64,000 nucleotides of DNA from Protula sp. h YS-2021 (GCA_949752745.1 OX457031.1:5538849-5602848), one strand, 5' to 3'. Counted from the stretch's first letter, positions 41,150 to 51,342 are shown. Notes: a model not told the origin generated them from the sequence alone. Numbers and translations: made by a program.

Positions 41150-42540
41150 GTCGCTTAATCTCCTCGTCGTCACTACGATCATCGCAAAAATATGACCTAG
41201 GTACTTTTGCATGTTACAATACATTATTTTGTGATGGCCTAAAGTTATATTTTTCTACTTGATACCTCTATCCTTTTTACTTCTACATATGACACATTTT
41301 GTTTTTGTTTCACAGAAAGATATGTCTAAGTTAATACCACAATCGTAATACATATTAACTAACTTGTGTAAGCCCTTAAGAGATGGTGCTAAGATTACTA
41401 AATCATCTGCATAAAATATGTGATTTATCAATTGAATTCCTAAAAAGCTTTTACATTATTCAATTTCCTACTGATGTCATTTACATATGTGTTAAAAAGA
41501 AACGGTGATAAAACACCACCTTGTCTGACTCCATTGGTAACAGTGAATTCTGATGAGACAGTTTGACTCCATCCTATGGATATATTTAGCTTTTGATACC
41601 GGTATGCTAATAGACACACAATATACAATGGTAAATTATTTTTCATTAAGATATCAAGCAATTTTCGGTGATTTACTCTATCTAATGCATTACTTGCATC
41701 TAAATAACACACAAATATACTTGATCCCATACTATTTTAATGCCTTGTTACTTCTTTTAATAAAAGATTACACATATCCGTCCCGTGTTGTTTTTAAACC
41801 CGAACTGGTTTGCTTTAGTACCAAGTTTGTCTTGAATTTTGGACAATAAAAATTTTTCATAATTTTTGATAATGTGGAGGCAATTGCAATCGGTCTTTAG
41901 TTAGAGAACTGGTTAAATCTCCATTTTTGTCTCTCAATATTGATGTACTTGTTGTTACCATAAAAGATTTAGGAAGGTAGCCATGCTTGCACATCGCATT
42001 AAAACACATGGCTATTAAAAGGTATATGTTTTCGTACATACAAAACATGTTCAATAGTTAGTCCTGATTTATCTGGTGATTTACCCTTATTGATATCTTC
42101 CGCGGCTCGAATTATATCCATACATGTAAAATGTTCAGATTCTTCCTTTTTTCATTTTAAAGTGTCGAAAAGTCAAAATTACCACTGGGTACATTATTAA
42201 TTAATCTACAGTAATGATCCTTGCATTAGTTTGCTTTGTCATTTTTTTTGTAAATACCATTAATGGTATTAGATATAAAGGTTTTGTTCACAGTTGATCT
42301 TTTCAGTTCCTTGCAGAATTCATTTGAGTTGTTAGACAAAAATTTCTCTGCAATTTTATTGGACTCAATCATTTGTTTATTCCTCCTACAGAACCAAAGG
42401 GCGTTTTTAAATTGTGATCTCGTTCTTCTCATCATGTCAGCATAAGGACCCTGGCGAGGTTTACCTAAGTTATAACATATGGAGTATGCATCTCTTGTTA
42501 TTGATGCGAATCTGCAACATACATGTTCCACCCATATATC
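41150..42540 (-). mobile_element. Non-LTR (LINE) reverse transcriptase fragment
   Basis: Read on the minus strand: a linker/finger region at 42,226-42,531, another block at 41,857-42,054 (NAMCKHGYLPKSFM), then the palm at 41,440-41,730 with YLDASNALDRVNH, TNGVRQGGVLSPFLFN and NDIS. The catalytic YADD lies at 41,403-41,414, followed by LVILAPS. Motif order is as in non-LTR reverse transcriptases. Stops and frame shifts separate the pieces and no intact endonuclease is visible, so it is a dead partial copy. Confidence 0.85.
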
Positions 42541-43632
42541 TGACTGTTTATATTACTTCGATGGTTATTAACTCCCTCTACTTTAGCCGTTGAATTTGTT
42601 AGACAAAACACTATTTGCTGGTGAAATTGAGATATTTGCAGCTTATATTTCGGGAAAATGTCAATGTATAAATTGTAAAAGTTGCATCACGTGTGGAATC
42701 TTTAAAATAATGTTTCCAATACTGACGGTACAAAACAAAGACAGACGAGTACAAATGCAACGGATACTTGCATATGAATTTTATCCGCTGACAAACACAC
42801 AAATACACACTTGCGACCGAAAGACAGAAGCAACACTTTATTAGCCTTTATAAGAAAAAATTTTGAAAATCTGACACATTTTACTCGACAAATATAAAAA
42901 AACCAGTAACATTTCTGATACTACCAGAATGACTGGCAGATTGTATAAATTTAAGACTTTCAGTTTATTCAGCGATAATTGCCATATGGGCGTTTTTATA
43001 AAAATATAGAAGCATCAAATAAATTCATAGAATACGATTTAATTTGCAGGTCATTAAAACTATATGAAATTATAAGACAGACGACCATTTCTAGATTAAA
43101 CTGGATCATAGTTGAGAATTAGTTTTACTGCACAACGACATCTCTTGTGTTTTTCAGTCCATTGCATTTCAAGAAAGTGGTCTTAATAAGACTTATGCAA
43201 GAATACAAAAATATTTTTCAAATCAGTTTTTTTTTGTTTGGAGTAGATTTGTTTAAACTGATTCTTATATACACTTCAGAGATGTCAGTTATTCAGCATG
43301 CTGCGGACTTACACTGACCATACTGCTTGAGACTGCAGTTATAGCGCACCTTGCCCGTGTTGTGCTTAGAGGGGCTGTAAAGTTGAAGAATCAATGTCAA
43401 TTTTTTATGCAAGAAGGTGACATCGTGGTGTACCCTGCTCGTTCTCGTGGAGTCCTGCAAGCTCTGGAAGGTGTCTTCTTACCCTGTTCAATGTTTGATC
43501 AAAGTCCTTATTGGTGGCTCCGCGCTCGTGGTACTTATCGTGGCTATGGCTTTCGCTTTGCTTATCCCTCTTTTCGGTTCGCAACGATACTGCTCCTTGC
43601 TTATGCTCAAGTTTACCTTACAAAATCGCGTG
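42541..43632. other. Flank between the LINE and the palindromic element
   Basis: A frame at 43,417-43,725 encodes a hydrophobic stretch (KVLIGGSALVVLIVAMAFAL) that could be one TM segment of a host exon, but there is no splice or homology support. Otherwise AT-rich with nothing recognised. Confidence 0.3.
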
Positions 43633-44309
43633 CTAAAAATATGTATATACGTTACAGGGAATTTGTGTATCCAGGCAATTCGTGAATTGCCTGAAATTTT
43701 CAGGCAATTCGTGAACTGCCTGTAGGGGTCAGGCAATTCGTTAATTGACTAAATTTTCAGGCAGTTCCCGAATTGCCTGAAATTAGGGACCAGTCAGTTC
43801 ACGAATTGCCTGGAACATGTTTTATAAGAGATGTTGAACAAGTTTTGATGTTTCTTCTATTTATTGCTACATTTCATTAGCTGTTATAAAGCAATAGTTG
43901 CATGTACAAGAATTAAACGTTCATATTTACATAAATCGTACATCAGAAACTCCGTTGACAGTTATTTTTTATCATAAATTGCATTCATCTGCTGGTTATT
44001 TGAACTAAAACATCTCACTTCATTACCATTCAGTTTCATGATAAAAGAGCACTCCGCTGCTTGTTAATTGCAATTGTAACAAGTAATTGTTTATCTTTAC
44101 ATCAATAGTAAATCAAAGAATCAGTAAATTGCGTGCATTTTACCAGGCACTCAGTTGCATAATAGCACTGCACTCCGATGCCCCTATAATTACAATTGAG
44201 TAGGGTAAAAGTGGGGCTTCTAAAACAGGAAGTGACGTCATAATGACGTTAGGAGGTGTTTTAGAAGCCCCATGGGGTTTCTAAAACAGTGACGTCATAA
44301 TGACGTCAC

Positions 44310-44470
44310 TGTGGGGAAAACCCGATCGATAAATTTCAGAGTGCACTCGTACAGGTGGTGGGGGAAAACCCGATCGATAAATTTCAGAGTGCACTCGTAC
44401 AGAGTGTGGGGGAAAACCCGATCGATAAATTTTAGAGTGCACTCGTTCAGAGCGTGGGAACGATCAATAA
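44310..44470. repeat. 47-bp repeats, left arm
   Basis: Units contain GGGGAAAACCCGATCGATAA and ATTTCAGAGTGCACTCGTAC, four copies. A related array is at 45,770-46,040, and mirrored arrays are at 50,950-51,205 and 52,505-52,670. Confidence 0.9.
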
Positions 44471-44639
44471 ATTTGAGAAGGAATGGGATTTTCAGCAGGA
44501 TAAAAGTGTGGCTCCGAAAACAGGAAGTGACGTCATAATGACGTCACGAGGTGTTTTCGGAGCCCCATGGGGCTCCGAAAACAGTGACGTGATTGTTTTC
44601 GAATTCGCATGGGTATTTTGAAACAGGTAATCGAAAGAG

Positions 44640-44880
44640 CGCGCGCCCGTTCAATGACGTCATGATGACGTCATCATGACGTTATAATGACGTCATCATG
44701 ATGACGTTATAATGACGTCATCATGACGTTATAATAACGTCATCATCATGACGTCATAATGACGTCATAATGACGTCATCATGACGTTATAATGACGTCA
44801 TCATCATGACGTTATAATGACGTCATCATGACGTTATCATGACGTTATCATGACGTCATCATGATGTTATGGCATATTAA
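44640..44880. promoter_or_regulatory. Array of CRE/ATF-type sites TGACGTCA, left arm
   Basis: About ten perfect TGACGTCA octamers, plus a similar number of TGACGTTA variants, are packed into about 240 bp. The perfect octamer is the CREB/ATF full site. Further copies sit at 44,232, 44,290 and 44,528. Function as an enhancer is inferred from motif density only; it could simply be a simple-sequence expansion. Confidence 0.6.
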
Positions 44881-45038
44881 GACAGTTCTAAGCAGGATAA
44901 CCCTAAGTCGCCTGTCAATCATCATGACGTCATTAGTCACGTGACCTGTCAATCATCATTGGTCACATGACCTGTCAATCATGTGTGATGTGATTCCAAC
45001 CGCATATGAGGAATATTTTCCTGCTGATTAACCTTCTG

Positions 45039-45123
45039 GCCTGAATGGCTCAGTTGGTAGAGCAGAGGACCCGTAAGCGGACCCATGATCTGAAGGTCGG
45101 TGGATCGAACCCGCCCTCGGGCA
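45039..45123 (+). tRNA. tRNA-like sequence (pseudo-tRNA), left arm
   Basis: A 7-bp acceptor stem (GCCTGAA with CTCGGGC, six pairs), a D arm GCTC/GAGC with A-box TGGCTCAGTTGGTAGAGCA, and a T arm GGTGG/CCGCC with B-box-like GGATCGAACC are present. The anticodon region is about 13 nt too long and contains a partial duplication (GGACCC twice), so a normal anticodon arm does not fold. It is probably not a working tRNA, but Pol III promoter elements look intact. Confidence 0.45.
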
Positions 45124-45144
45124 TCACTTTCATATCATGGGTCC

Positions 45145-45372
45145 TCAATCTTAGAACACCCCCCCCCCCACCGGGTCCTCAATCTTAGAAGACCCCCCCC
45201 CCAGGATCAAGACATGACATGAATCGAACCCCCCCCCCCAGGATCAACACATGACATGAATCGGACCCCCCCCCCCCCAGGACCAAGACATGACATGAAT
45301 TGACCCCCCCCCAGGACCAAGACATGACATGAATCGGACCCCCCACCCCCGGACCAAGACATGGCATGTATC
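45145..45372. repeat. Tandem repeat with poly-C runs, left arm
   Basis: Five to six units of about 40 bp: a run of 8-12 C, then CAGGACCAAGACATGACATG and AATCGGA. The complementary strand has repeated G-runs that could form quadruplexes. The mirror copy is at 51,608-51,845. Confidence 0.9.
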
Positions 45373-45466
45373 GGACATAGTCATATAGCTATATGACTAT
45401 GTAATTGCTATGCGAACATAATTAGTTTCAAGTATGTATGTCATTATCAGATCGTTCAACAGTCAA

Positions 45467-45539
45467 GCCGCGATAGCTCACTTGGCAGAGCAAACGGCTA
45501 GCAACCTGAGAGTCCCGGGATCGATACCACATCGGGGCA
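45467..45539 (+). tRNA. tRNA-Ala(AGC)-like sequence, left arm
   Basis: It is 73 nt long, the normal size. The acceptor stem GCCGCGA/TCGGGGC pairs at six of seven positions, the D stem GCTC/GAGC is perfect, and the loop CTAGCAA would present anticodon AGC. The anticodon stem pairs at only two positions and the T stem is weak (GG/CC), so it is likely a tRNA-derived relic. Confidence 0.4.
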
Positions 45540-46049
45540 AACTTTTTTTTGGTTTTTTGTTCACTTTTATGACTCTGTGACATTATGTGACAACATGTGA
45601 CTGTGACATCATGTGACTCTGTGACATTATGTGACTGTGACTGTTTTTTTTTTTTTTTTTTTTTTAACATAATGGCTATATTTCTATGTCTATTTTCACT
45701 ATTATTATGATAATACTTAATTAGTCATATTTCAATGGTTCTAACCACACAGCATAGGAATAAGTACATGTGTACAGAGTGTGGGGAAACCGATCAATAA
45801 ATTTTAGAGTGCACTCGTTCAGAGTGTGGAGGAAACCGATCGATAAAATTTCAGAGTGCACTCGTTCAGACCGTGGGAACGATCGATAAATTTGAAAACA
45901 TCAAAGGCCTAGACCGTGGGAACGATCGATAAATTTGAAAACATCAAAGGCCTAGACCGTGGGAACGATCAATAAATTTCAGAGTGCACTAATTCAGAGC
46001 GTGGGAACGATCAATAAATTTGAGAAGGAATGGGATTTTCCACAACTCT

Positions 46050-46770
46050 ATGTTTTATGTTATAGTAGTTGGAAAATGACACTTCTAAAGCACATTTAAC
46101 AAATGTAGGTTTTTGTAACATATAATATATAAAATAAGTTTGAACATTTTAGCATGCTACTTATTTAAATGTTCTAAAGTTATAGTAGTGGAAAAATGGT
46201 GGTTCTAGACCAACTTTAACAAATTTAGTTTTTAACACCATATGATATATAAAATAAGTTTGAACATTTTAGCATGCTACTTATTTGAATATTCTAAAGT
46301 CATAGTAGTGGAAAAATGATGGTTCTAGACCAACTTTAACAAATTTTGTTTTTTGACAAAATATGATGTATAAAATAAGTTTGAACATTTTACCATGGTG
46401 TAGTAGGGTAAAAATAAGGGTTCTAGACCAACTTTAACAAATTTAGTTTTTAACACCATATGATATATAAAATAAGTTTGAACATTTTAGCATGCTACTT
46501 ATTTGAATGTTCTAAAGTCATAGTAGTGGAAAAATGGTGGTTCTAGACCAATTTTAACAAATTTTGTTTTTTGACAAAATATGATGTATAAAATAAGTTT
46601 GAACATTTTACCATGGTGTAGTAGGGTAAAAATAAGGGTTCTAGACCAACTTTAACAAATTTTTGTTTTTTTGACAACATATGATGTATAAAATAAGTTT
46701 GAACATTTTACCATGGTGTAGTAGGGTAAAAATCAGGGTTCTAAACCAACTTTAACAAATTTTGTTTTTG
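46050..46770. repeat. 97/122-bp tandem repeats, left arm
   Basis: About seven alternating units share TTCTAGACCAACTTTAACAA and TATAAAATAAGTTTGAACAT. The longer form adds CATGCTACTTATTTGAATG and AGTAGTGGAAAAATGGTGG. The mirror copy is at 49,990-50,930. Confidence 0.9.
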
Positions 46771-46854
46771 ACACGTTTCAGACGATTCTACCACTTGGTT
46801 GGTTGTTGGAAAATGGGAAGTGAAAATGTGGATAGTTATGTAGGAAAACTGCGC

Positions 46855-46975
46855 CCATTCAAAAGACGTGTTCGAATGGCAAGCCCATTCAAAACACGTG
46901 TTCGAATGGCAAGCCCATTCAAAACACGTGTTCGAATGGCAAGCCCATTCAAAACACGTGTTCGAATAATTTTTT
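46855..46975. repeat. 30-bp tandem repeat with CACGTG E-box, left arm
   Basis: Four units of ATTCAAAACACGTGTTCGAA followed by TGGCAAGCCC. The first unit has GACGTG in place of CACGTG. The mirror copy is at 49,797-49,915. Confidence 0.9.
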
Positions 46976-47008
46976 GCAAGATATTACGTCGTGGTATTGT
47001 TCATCAAA

Positions 47009-47407
47009 TTGTTCAACATGTTCAACAACATGTTCAACATGTTCAACAACATGTTCAACATGTTCAACAACATGTTCAACATGTTCAACAACATGTTGAA
47101 CAACATGTTCAACATGTTCAACATGCTCAACATATTCAACAACATGTTCAACAACATGTTCAACAACATGTTCAACATGTTCAACAACATGTTCAACATG
47201 TTCATCATGTTAAACATGTTCAACATGTTCAAAATGTTCAACAACATGTTCAACAACATGTTCAACATGTTCAACAACATGTTCAACATGTTCAACAACA
47301 TGTTCAACAACATGTTCAACATGTTCAACAGGCTCAACATGTTCAACAACATGTTCAACATGTTCAACAACATGTTCAACATGTTCAACAAGTTCAACAT
47401 GTTGTTT
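47009..47407. repeat. CAACATGTT array, left arm (about 400 bp)
   Basis: Irregular 9- and 12-bp units of CAACATGTT / CAACAACATGTT. It ends just before the TATA box at 47,420. Because units are multiples of three, all frames are open (46,762-47,461 plus, 46,984-47,556 minus). These frames are not genes. Confidence 0.93.
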
Positions 47408-47419
47408 TTCAACAAGTTG

Positions 47420-47428
47420 TATATAAAG
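47420..47428 (+). promoter_or_regulatory. TATA box (TATATAAAG), left-arm copy
   Basis: The duplicate of the zinc-finger promoter, located between the CAACATGTT array and the truncated zinc-finger start. It could fire towards the PC4 gene. Confidence 0.5.
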
Positions 47429-47480
47429 CTACGTTTAAAGACTTTCTCGTCATTTGAATAGTGTAGGTTGAACCGAAAGG

Positions 47481-47519
47481 ATGTATAAGTGCAACATTTG
47501 TTCGAAATCTTACAACTAG
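47481..47519 (+). pseudogene. Truncated 5' stub of the zinc-finger gene in the left arm
   Basis: It encodes MYKCNICSKSYN then TAG, matching the first residues of the zinc-finger protein (MYTCNICSKSYNW) at the inner end of the right arm. Homology between the arms stops within about 15 bp after it. It could act as an upstream ORF for the PC4 gene if transcription starts at 47,420. Confidence 0.85.
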
Positions 47520-47574
47520 GCTCAAAGTTACATGCGGTAAAGCTATTTCTAAACATATTAAGACAACTATAAAG

Positions 47575-47582
47575 TATAAAAG
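47575..47582 (+). promoter_or_regulatory. TATA box (TATAAAAG) of the PC4-domain gene
   Basis: A canonical TATA box 55 bp upstream of the ATG at 47,637. It lies in unique sequence just inside the left arm. Confidence 0.65.
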
Positions 47583-47636
47583 GCTGCCACCCTCAGACAT
47601 AACACACATTCTGTATCAAGATACTGAAGAGTGAAC

Positions 47637-48203
47637 ATGTCTCTAGTGAGCGAACAACAGCTACGATCTATGACAACGCCTGTAGAACATTATGAGACAA
47701 TGCCTGCAGAAAATTTTATAGTAAAGCCTGAGACAATACCTACAGCAAAGTCTAAGGCAATGCCCATGGTAAAGTCTAACGCGAAGTCACGTCAGCAGCG
47801 TCAAAAGCGACCACATCTTAGAAAGATAAAAAAAGATGAGCTACCAGCTATGACGCCGCCGTGTAAAAAGCGAAAAATTAAGACAGAGCCTAAAATGAAG
47901 CGAGAACCAGAGCGTAAAGCTGCTACCACCATGAAGAAGAAGAGTGTAGATGATTTACCGGTTATCATACCTATTAATGGAGACATATATATTAAATTGG
48001 CGAAATATCAACAGAAAGTGATGGTTCACATTCGTGAATATATTACGGATCATACATCTGGGAGGTTACATCCTACCAAGAAGGGAATTTTGTTGTCATT
48101 GAACGACTGGCACATGTTGAAGAAGCAAATGACGTCAGTGGATCTCATGCTTCAGAAAATGGATCTGTATAAATGCAGTGACTGTCAGAAGGTGGATGAG
48201 TAG
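47637..48203 (+). CDS. PC4/SUB1-domain protein, single exon, 188 aa
   Basis: I chose the ATG at 47,637 (MSLVSEQQL) over an upstream GTG because it follows the TATA box at the right distance. The N-terminal half is basic and lysine/methionine-rich, with clusters PPCKKRKIKTEPKMKREPE that could act as nuclear localisation signals. The C-terminal part (about 110-188) is a PC4/SUB1 fold: DIYIKLAKYQQKVMVHIREY, then LHPTKKGILLSLNDWHMLKK. These match the family's VxIREY and KPGKKGISL..EQW signatures. PC4 domains bind single-stranded DNA and act in transcription or replication. The C-terminus adds a CxxC (KCSDC). An AATAAA at 48,512-48,517 can end the transcript. Intronless and convergent with the zinc-finger gene, it is probably a mobile-element or virus-derived version rather than the host SUB1 gene. 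Confidence 0.85.
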   Translation: MSLVSEQQLRSMTTPVEHYETMPAENFIVKPETIPTAKSKAMPMVKSNAKSRQQRQKRPHLRKIKKDELPAMTPPCKKRKIKTEPKMKREPERKAATTMKKKSVDDLPVIIPINGDIYIKLAKYQQKVMVHIREYITDHTSGRLHPTKKGILLSLNDWHMLKKQMTSVDLMLQKMDLYKCSDCQKVDE

Positions 48204-48843
48204 ACAGCGAGATGACTGTATACAGTTTTAACAGCATGACGAGCTTAGTGGATGCTATGATTTCATCACCCTCAGTGCGATGGTTTTGAAGCTTGACAAG
48301 AACTTAGCTTTGACTCATATGGACATGTACATTTGATATGTAGTTCAAATTAAATTGTCTTCATATGTAGACTATGAAATTAACTTTATCTATGTTCATG
48401 TGTTGTCAGTTGTTATAAAATTTTAAGTTAAGTTCTTCTGCACATGTATTAACATAATATGTATTTGAAATAGTTTTGTTTTTATCATAATTGTACATAT
48501 TTGTAATGTTCAATAAAAACACATATGATGCTTTTCAACTTTTTATTTTTCTCATACAATACTTGGATATAATACATAATAAAACAATACTTGGATATAA
48601 TACATAATAAAACAATACTTGAATATAATACATAATAATACAATTCTTGAATATAATACATAATAATACAAAATTAACTATAATACCCAATATATGATAT
48701 ATGGTTTACGGGTCAATTAAAACCGTGTCAGGAACCTTACGACTTTATATGTTGCAAAGCAAGACATATATTACACAACGCTTAAGTTAATAAAATATTA
48801 CAACATTTATAAAGTCTTTATTATAAAGTTTAGTCAAATAAGT
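48204..48843. other. Central spacer with poly(A) signals and a 28-bp tandem repeat
   Basis: AATAAA at 48,512-48,517 (plus) and TTTATT at 48,817-48,822 (AATAAA on minus) serve the two convergent genes. At 48,560-48,672 there are about four copies of CAATACTTGGATATAATACA followed by TAATAAAA. The symmetry centre of the palindrome falls here. Confidence 0.7.
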
Positions 48844-49578
48844 CTATTTTTCTGCATCTGTTTCACTCTGTTCATTGTCCATGCCACTTTCTTCATCACT
48901 GCTACCATCCTCCTCCTCCTCCATTTCTAGTAGCTCTTCAAAGAATGCATTGTTTTTCCTTATAGCCGCCTTTAATGCCTTTGAATACTTATAATGTTTT
49001 TCATCAACAAAGTAATTAAAGTCCTCTAAAATCTTTTGATAATGTTTGCTTTGTTGTAGACGCTGGGTATAGTTGAACAGTCTCATAAACAGTTGTTTTA
49101 GTCCATGCTTATAAATGGGTCGAAGGTCATAACTTGCTATTTCACGCGCATCTTCAAGTCCTTGTTCTTCATATTCTGAAACCTTTTCTTGAAATATATT
49201 ATCATAGTCATCGTAGACGTCTTGAACCATATCATGCCAAACAGAGTCTATTTCTGACTCACTTTCAGAGTCTGTTTCTGACTCACTTTCAGAACTCCTG
49301 TCATCAGCATCATCACCACACTGCTCCATATGTTTGAGCAAAGCTTCTTCGCTGTTGTACAATGCACCACATTCTGTACAAGCATGTGCATTCTTTTCAG
49401 CTATGTTGACGCTTTGACTTTCCATAGAAGACTCATCTAAAGTTTCCGTGAAAGGTAGTTTTACAGGGTTTTCCATATCCGATTCTTCATCCATTTCTGA
49501 AGCGTGAGCAACCTTTAAGTGTCTTTTAAGACTTTGCGGCCAATTGTAAGATTTCGAACAAATGTTGCATGTATACAT
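48844..49578 (-). CDS. C2H2 zinc-finger protein with acidic C-terminus, single exon, 244 aa
   Basis: It starts at ATG 49,578 and stops at 48,844-48,846, with AATAAA just downstream on the minus strand (48,817-48,822). Finger 1 is at residues 4-25 (C4-x2-C7-x12-H20-x4-H25, CNICSKSYNW). Finger 2 is at about 67-87 and is C2HC type (CTECG ... H83-x3-C87). A Ser/Glu/Asp-rich stretch (about 90-108) and a helical region rich in aromatic residues (FNYFVDEKHYKYSKAL) follow, ending in EMEEEEDGSSDEE. Fingers suggest DNA or protein binding in the nucleus, and the acidic regions could be activating. The TATA box at 49,631-49,639 and the CAACATGTT array lie directly upstream. I do not recognise a named family. 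Confidence 0.85.
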   Translation of the reverse strand: MYTCNICSKSYNWPQSLKRHLKVAHASEMDEESDMENPVKLPFTETLDESSMESQSVNIAEKNAHACTECGALYNSEEALLKHMEQCGDDADDRSSESESETDSESESEIDSVWHDMVQDVYDDYDNIFQEKVSEYEEQGLEDAREIASYDLRPIYKHGLKQLFMRLFNYTQRLQQSKHYQKILEDFNYFVDEKHYKYSKALKAAIRKNNAFFEELLEMEEEEDGSSDEESGMDNEQSETDAEK

Positions 49579-49630
49579 CCTTTCGGTTCAACCTACACTA
49601 TTCAAATGATGAGAAAGTCTTTAAACATAG

Positions 49631-49639
49631 CTTTATATA
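49631..49639 (-). promoter_or_regulatory. TATA box (TATATAAAG) of the zinc-finger gene
   Basis: It lies about 53 bp upstream of the ATG at 49,578 on the minus strand, directly preceded by the CAACATGTT array. Confidence 0.6.
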
Positions 49640-49640
49640 C

Positions 49641-49752
49641 AACATGTTGAACATGTTGAACAACATGTTGAACAACAACATGATGAACAACTTGTTGAAC
49701 ATGTTGAACATGTTGTTGAACATGTTGAACATGTTGTTGAACATGTTGAACA
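49641..49752. repeat. CAACATGTT array, right arm (about 110 bp)
   Basis: The same array in inverse orientation but roughly a quarter of the left-arm length, lying directly upstream of the zinc-finger gene's TATA box. Confidence 0.93.
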
Positions 49753-51305
49753 ATTTGATGAACAATACCACGACGTAATATCTTGCAAAAAATTATTCGA
49801 ACACGTGTTTTGAATGGGCTTGCCATTCGAACACGTGTTTTGAATGGGCTTGCCATTCGAACACGTGTTTTGAATGGGCTTGCCATTCGAACACGTCTTT
49901 TGAATGGGCGCAGTTTTCCTACATAACTATCCACATTTTCACTTCCCATTTTCCAACAACCAACCAAGTGGTAGAATCGTCTGAAACGTGTCAAAAACAA
50001 AATTTGTTAAAGTTGGTTTAGAACCCTGATTTTTACCCTACTACACCATGGTAAAATGTTCAAACTTATTTTATACATCATATGTTGTCAAAAAAACAAA
50101 AATTTGTTAAAGTTGGTCTAGAACCCTTATTTTTACCCTACTACACCATGGTAAAATGTTCAAACTTATTTTATACATCATATTTTGTCAAAAAACAAAA
50201 TTTGTTAAAATTGGTCTAGAACCACCATTTTTCCACTACTATGACTTTAGAACATTCAAATAAGTAGCATGCTAAAATGTTGAAACTTATTTTATATATC
50301 ATATGGTGTTAAAAACTAAATTTGTTAAAGTTGGTCTACAACCCTTATTTTTACCCTACTACACCATGGTAAAATGTTCAAACTTATTTTATACATCATA
50401 TTTTGTCAAAAAACAAAATTTGTTAAAATTGTCTAGAACCACCATTTTCCACTACTATGACTTTAGAACATTCAAATAAGAGCATGCTAAAATGTTCAAA
50501 CTTATTTATATATCATATGTGTTAAAAACTAAATTTGTTAAAGTTGGTCTAGAACCCTTTATTTTTACCCTACTACACCATGGTAAAATGTTCAAACTTA
50601 TTTTATACATCATATTTTGTCAAAAAACAAAATTTGTTAAGGTTGGTCTAGAACCATCATTTCTCCACTACTATGACTTTAGAATATTCAAATAAGTAGC
50701 ATGCTAAAATGTTCAAACTTATTTTATATATCATATGGTGTTTAAAAACTAAATTTTGTTAAAGTTGGTCTAGAACCACCATTTTTCCACTACTATAACT
50801 TTAGAACATTTAAATAAGTAGCATGCTAAAATGTTCAAACTTATTTTATATATTATATGTTACAAAAACCTACATTTGTTAAATGTGCTTTAGAAGTGTC
50901 ATTTTCCAACTACTATAACATAAAACATAGAGTTGTGGAAAATCCCATTCCTTCTCAAATTTATTGATCGTTCCCACGCTCTGAATTAGTGCACTCTGAA
51001 ATTTATTGATCGTTCCCACGGTCTAGGCCTTTGATGTTTTCAAATTTATCGATCGTTTCCCACGTCTAGCCTTTGATGTGTTTCAAATTTATCGATCGTT
51101 CCACGGTCTGAACGAGTGCACTCTGAAATTTATCGATCGGTTTCCTCCACACTCTGAACGAGTGCACTCTAAAATTTATTGATCGGTTTCCCCACACTCT
51201 GTACACATGTACTTATTCCTATGCTGTGTGGTTAGAACCATTGAAATATGACTAATTAAATATTATCATAATAATAGTGAAAATAGACATAGAAATATAG
51301 CCATT

Positions 51306-51342
<37 letters not shown>

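Larger units (their letters stand above)
43633..47530 (+). repeat. Left arm of the palindrome
   Basis: It is the inverted copy of 49,530-53,505. Order inward: terminal CAGGCAATTCGTGAATTG repeats (43,672-43,815); a diverged segment (43,830-44,200); hairpin blocks with GTGACGTCA; 47-bp repeats; CRE array; two tRNA-like units; poly-C tandem repeat; T-run; 97/122-bp repeats; 30-bp CACGTG repeats; CAACATGTT array; TATA box; and a truncated zinc-finger start. Confidence 0.95.

Noticed and set aside
43417..43725. Hydrophobic frame beside the left end of the palindrome
   Set aside because: Only one TM-like stretch, no exon borders or family match, and it runs into the terminal repeats.
44310..46770. 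Regular repeats that might suggest a CRISPR-like array
   Set aside because: The genome is eukaryotic and the units are contiguous minisatellites without unique spacers.
47009..47407. Reading the CAACATGTT array as p53-family response elements
   Set aside because: The flanking base is C rather than a purine, so the half-site consensus is not met; only the core ACATGT is shared.
46762..47556. Long overlapping frames on both strands through the CAACATGTT array
   Set aside because: The array units are multiples of three, so every frame stays open. Composition is only His/Gln/Val or Asn/Met/Leu repeats with no domain.
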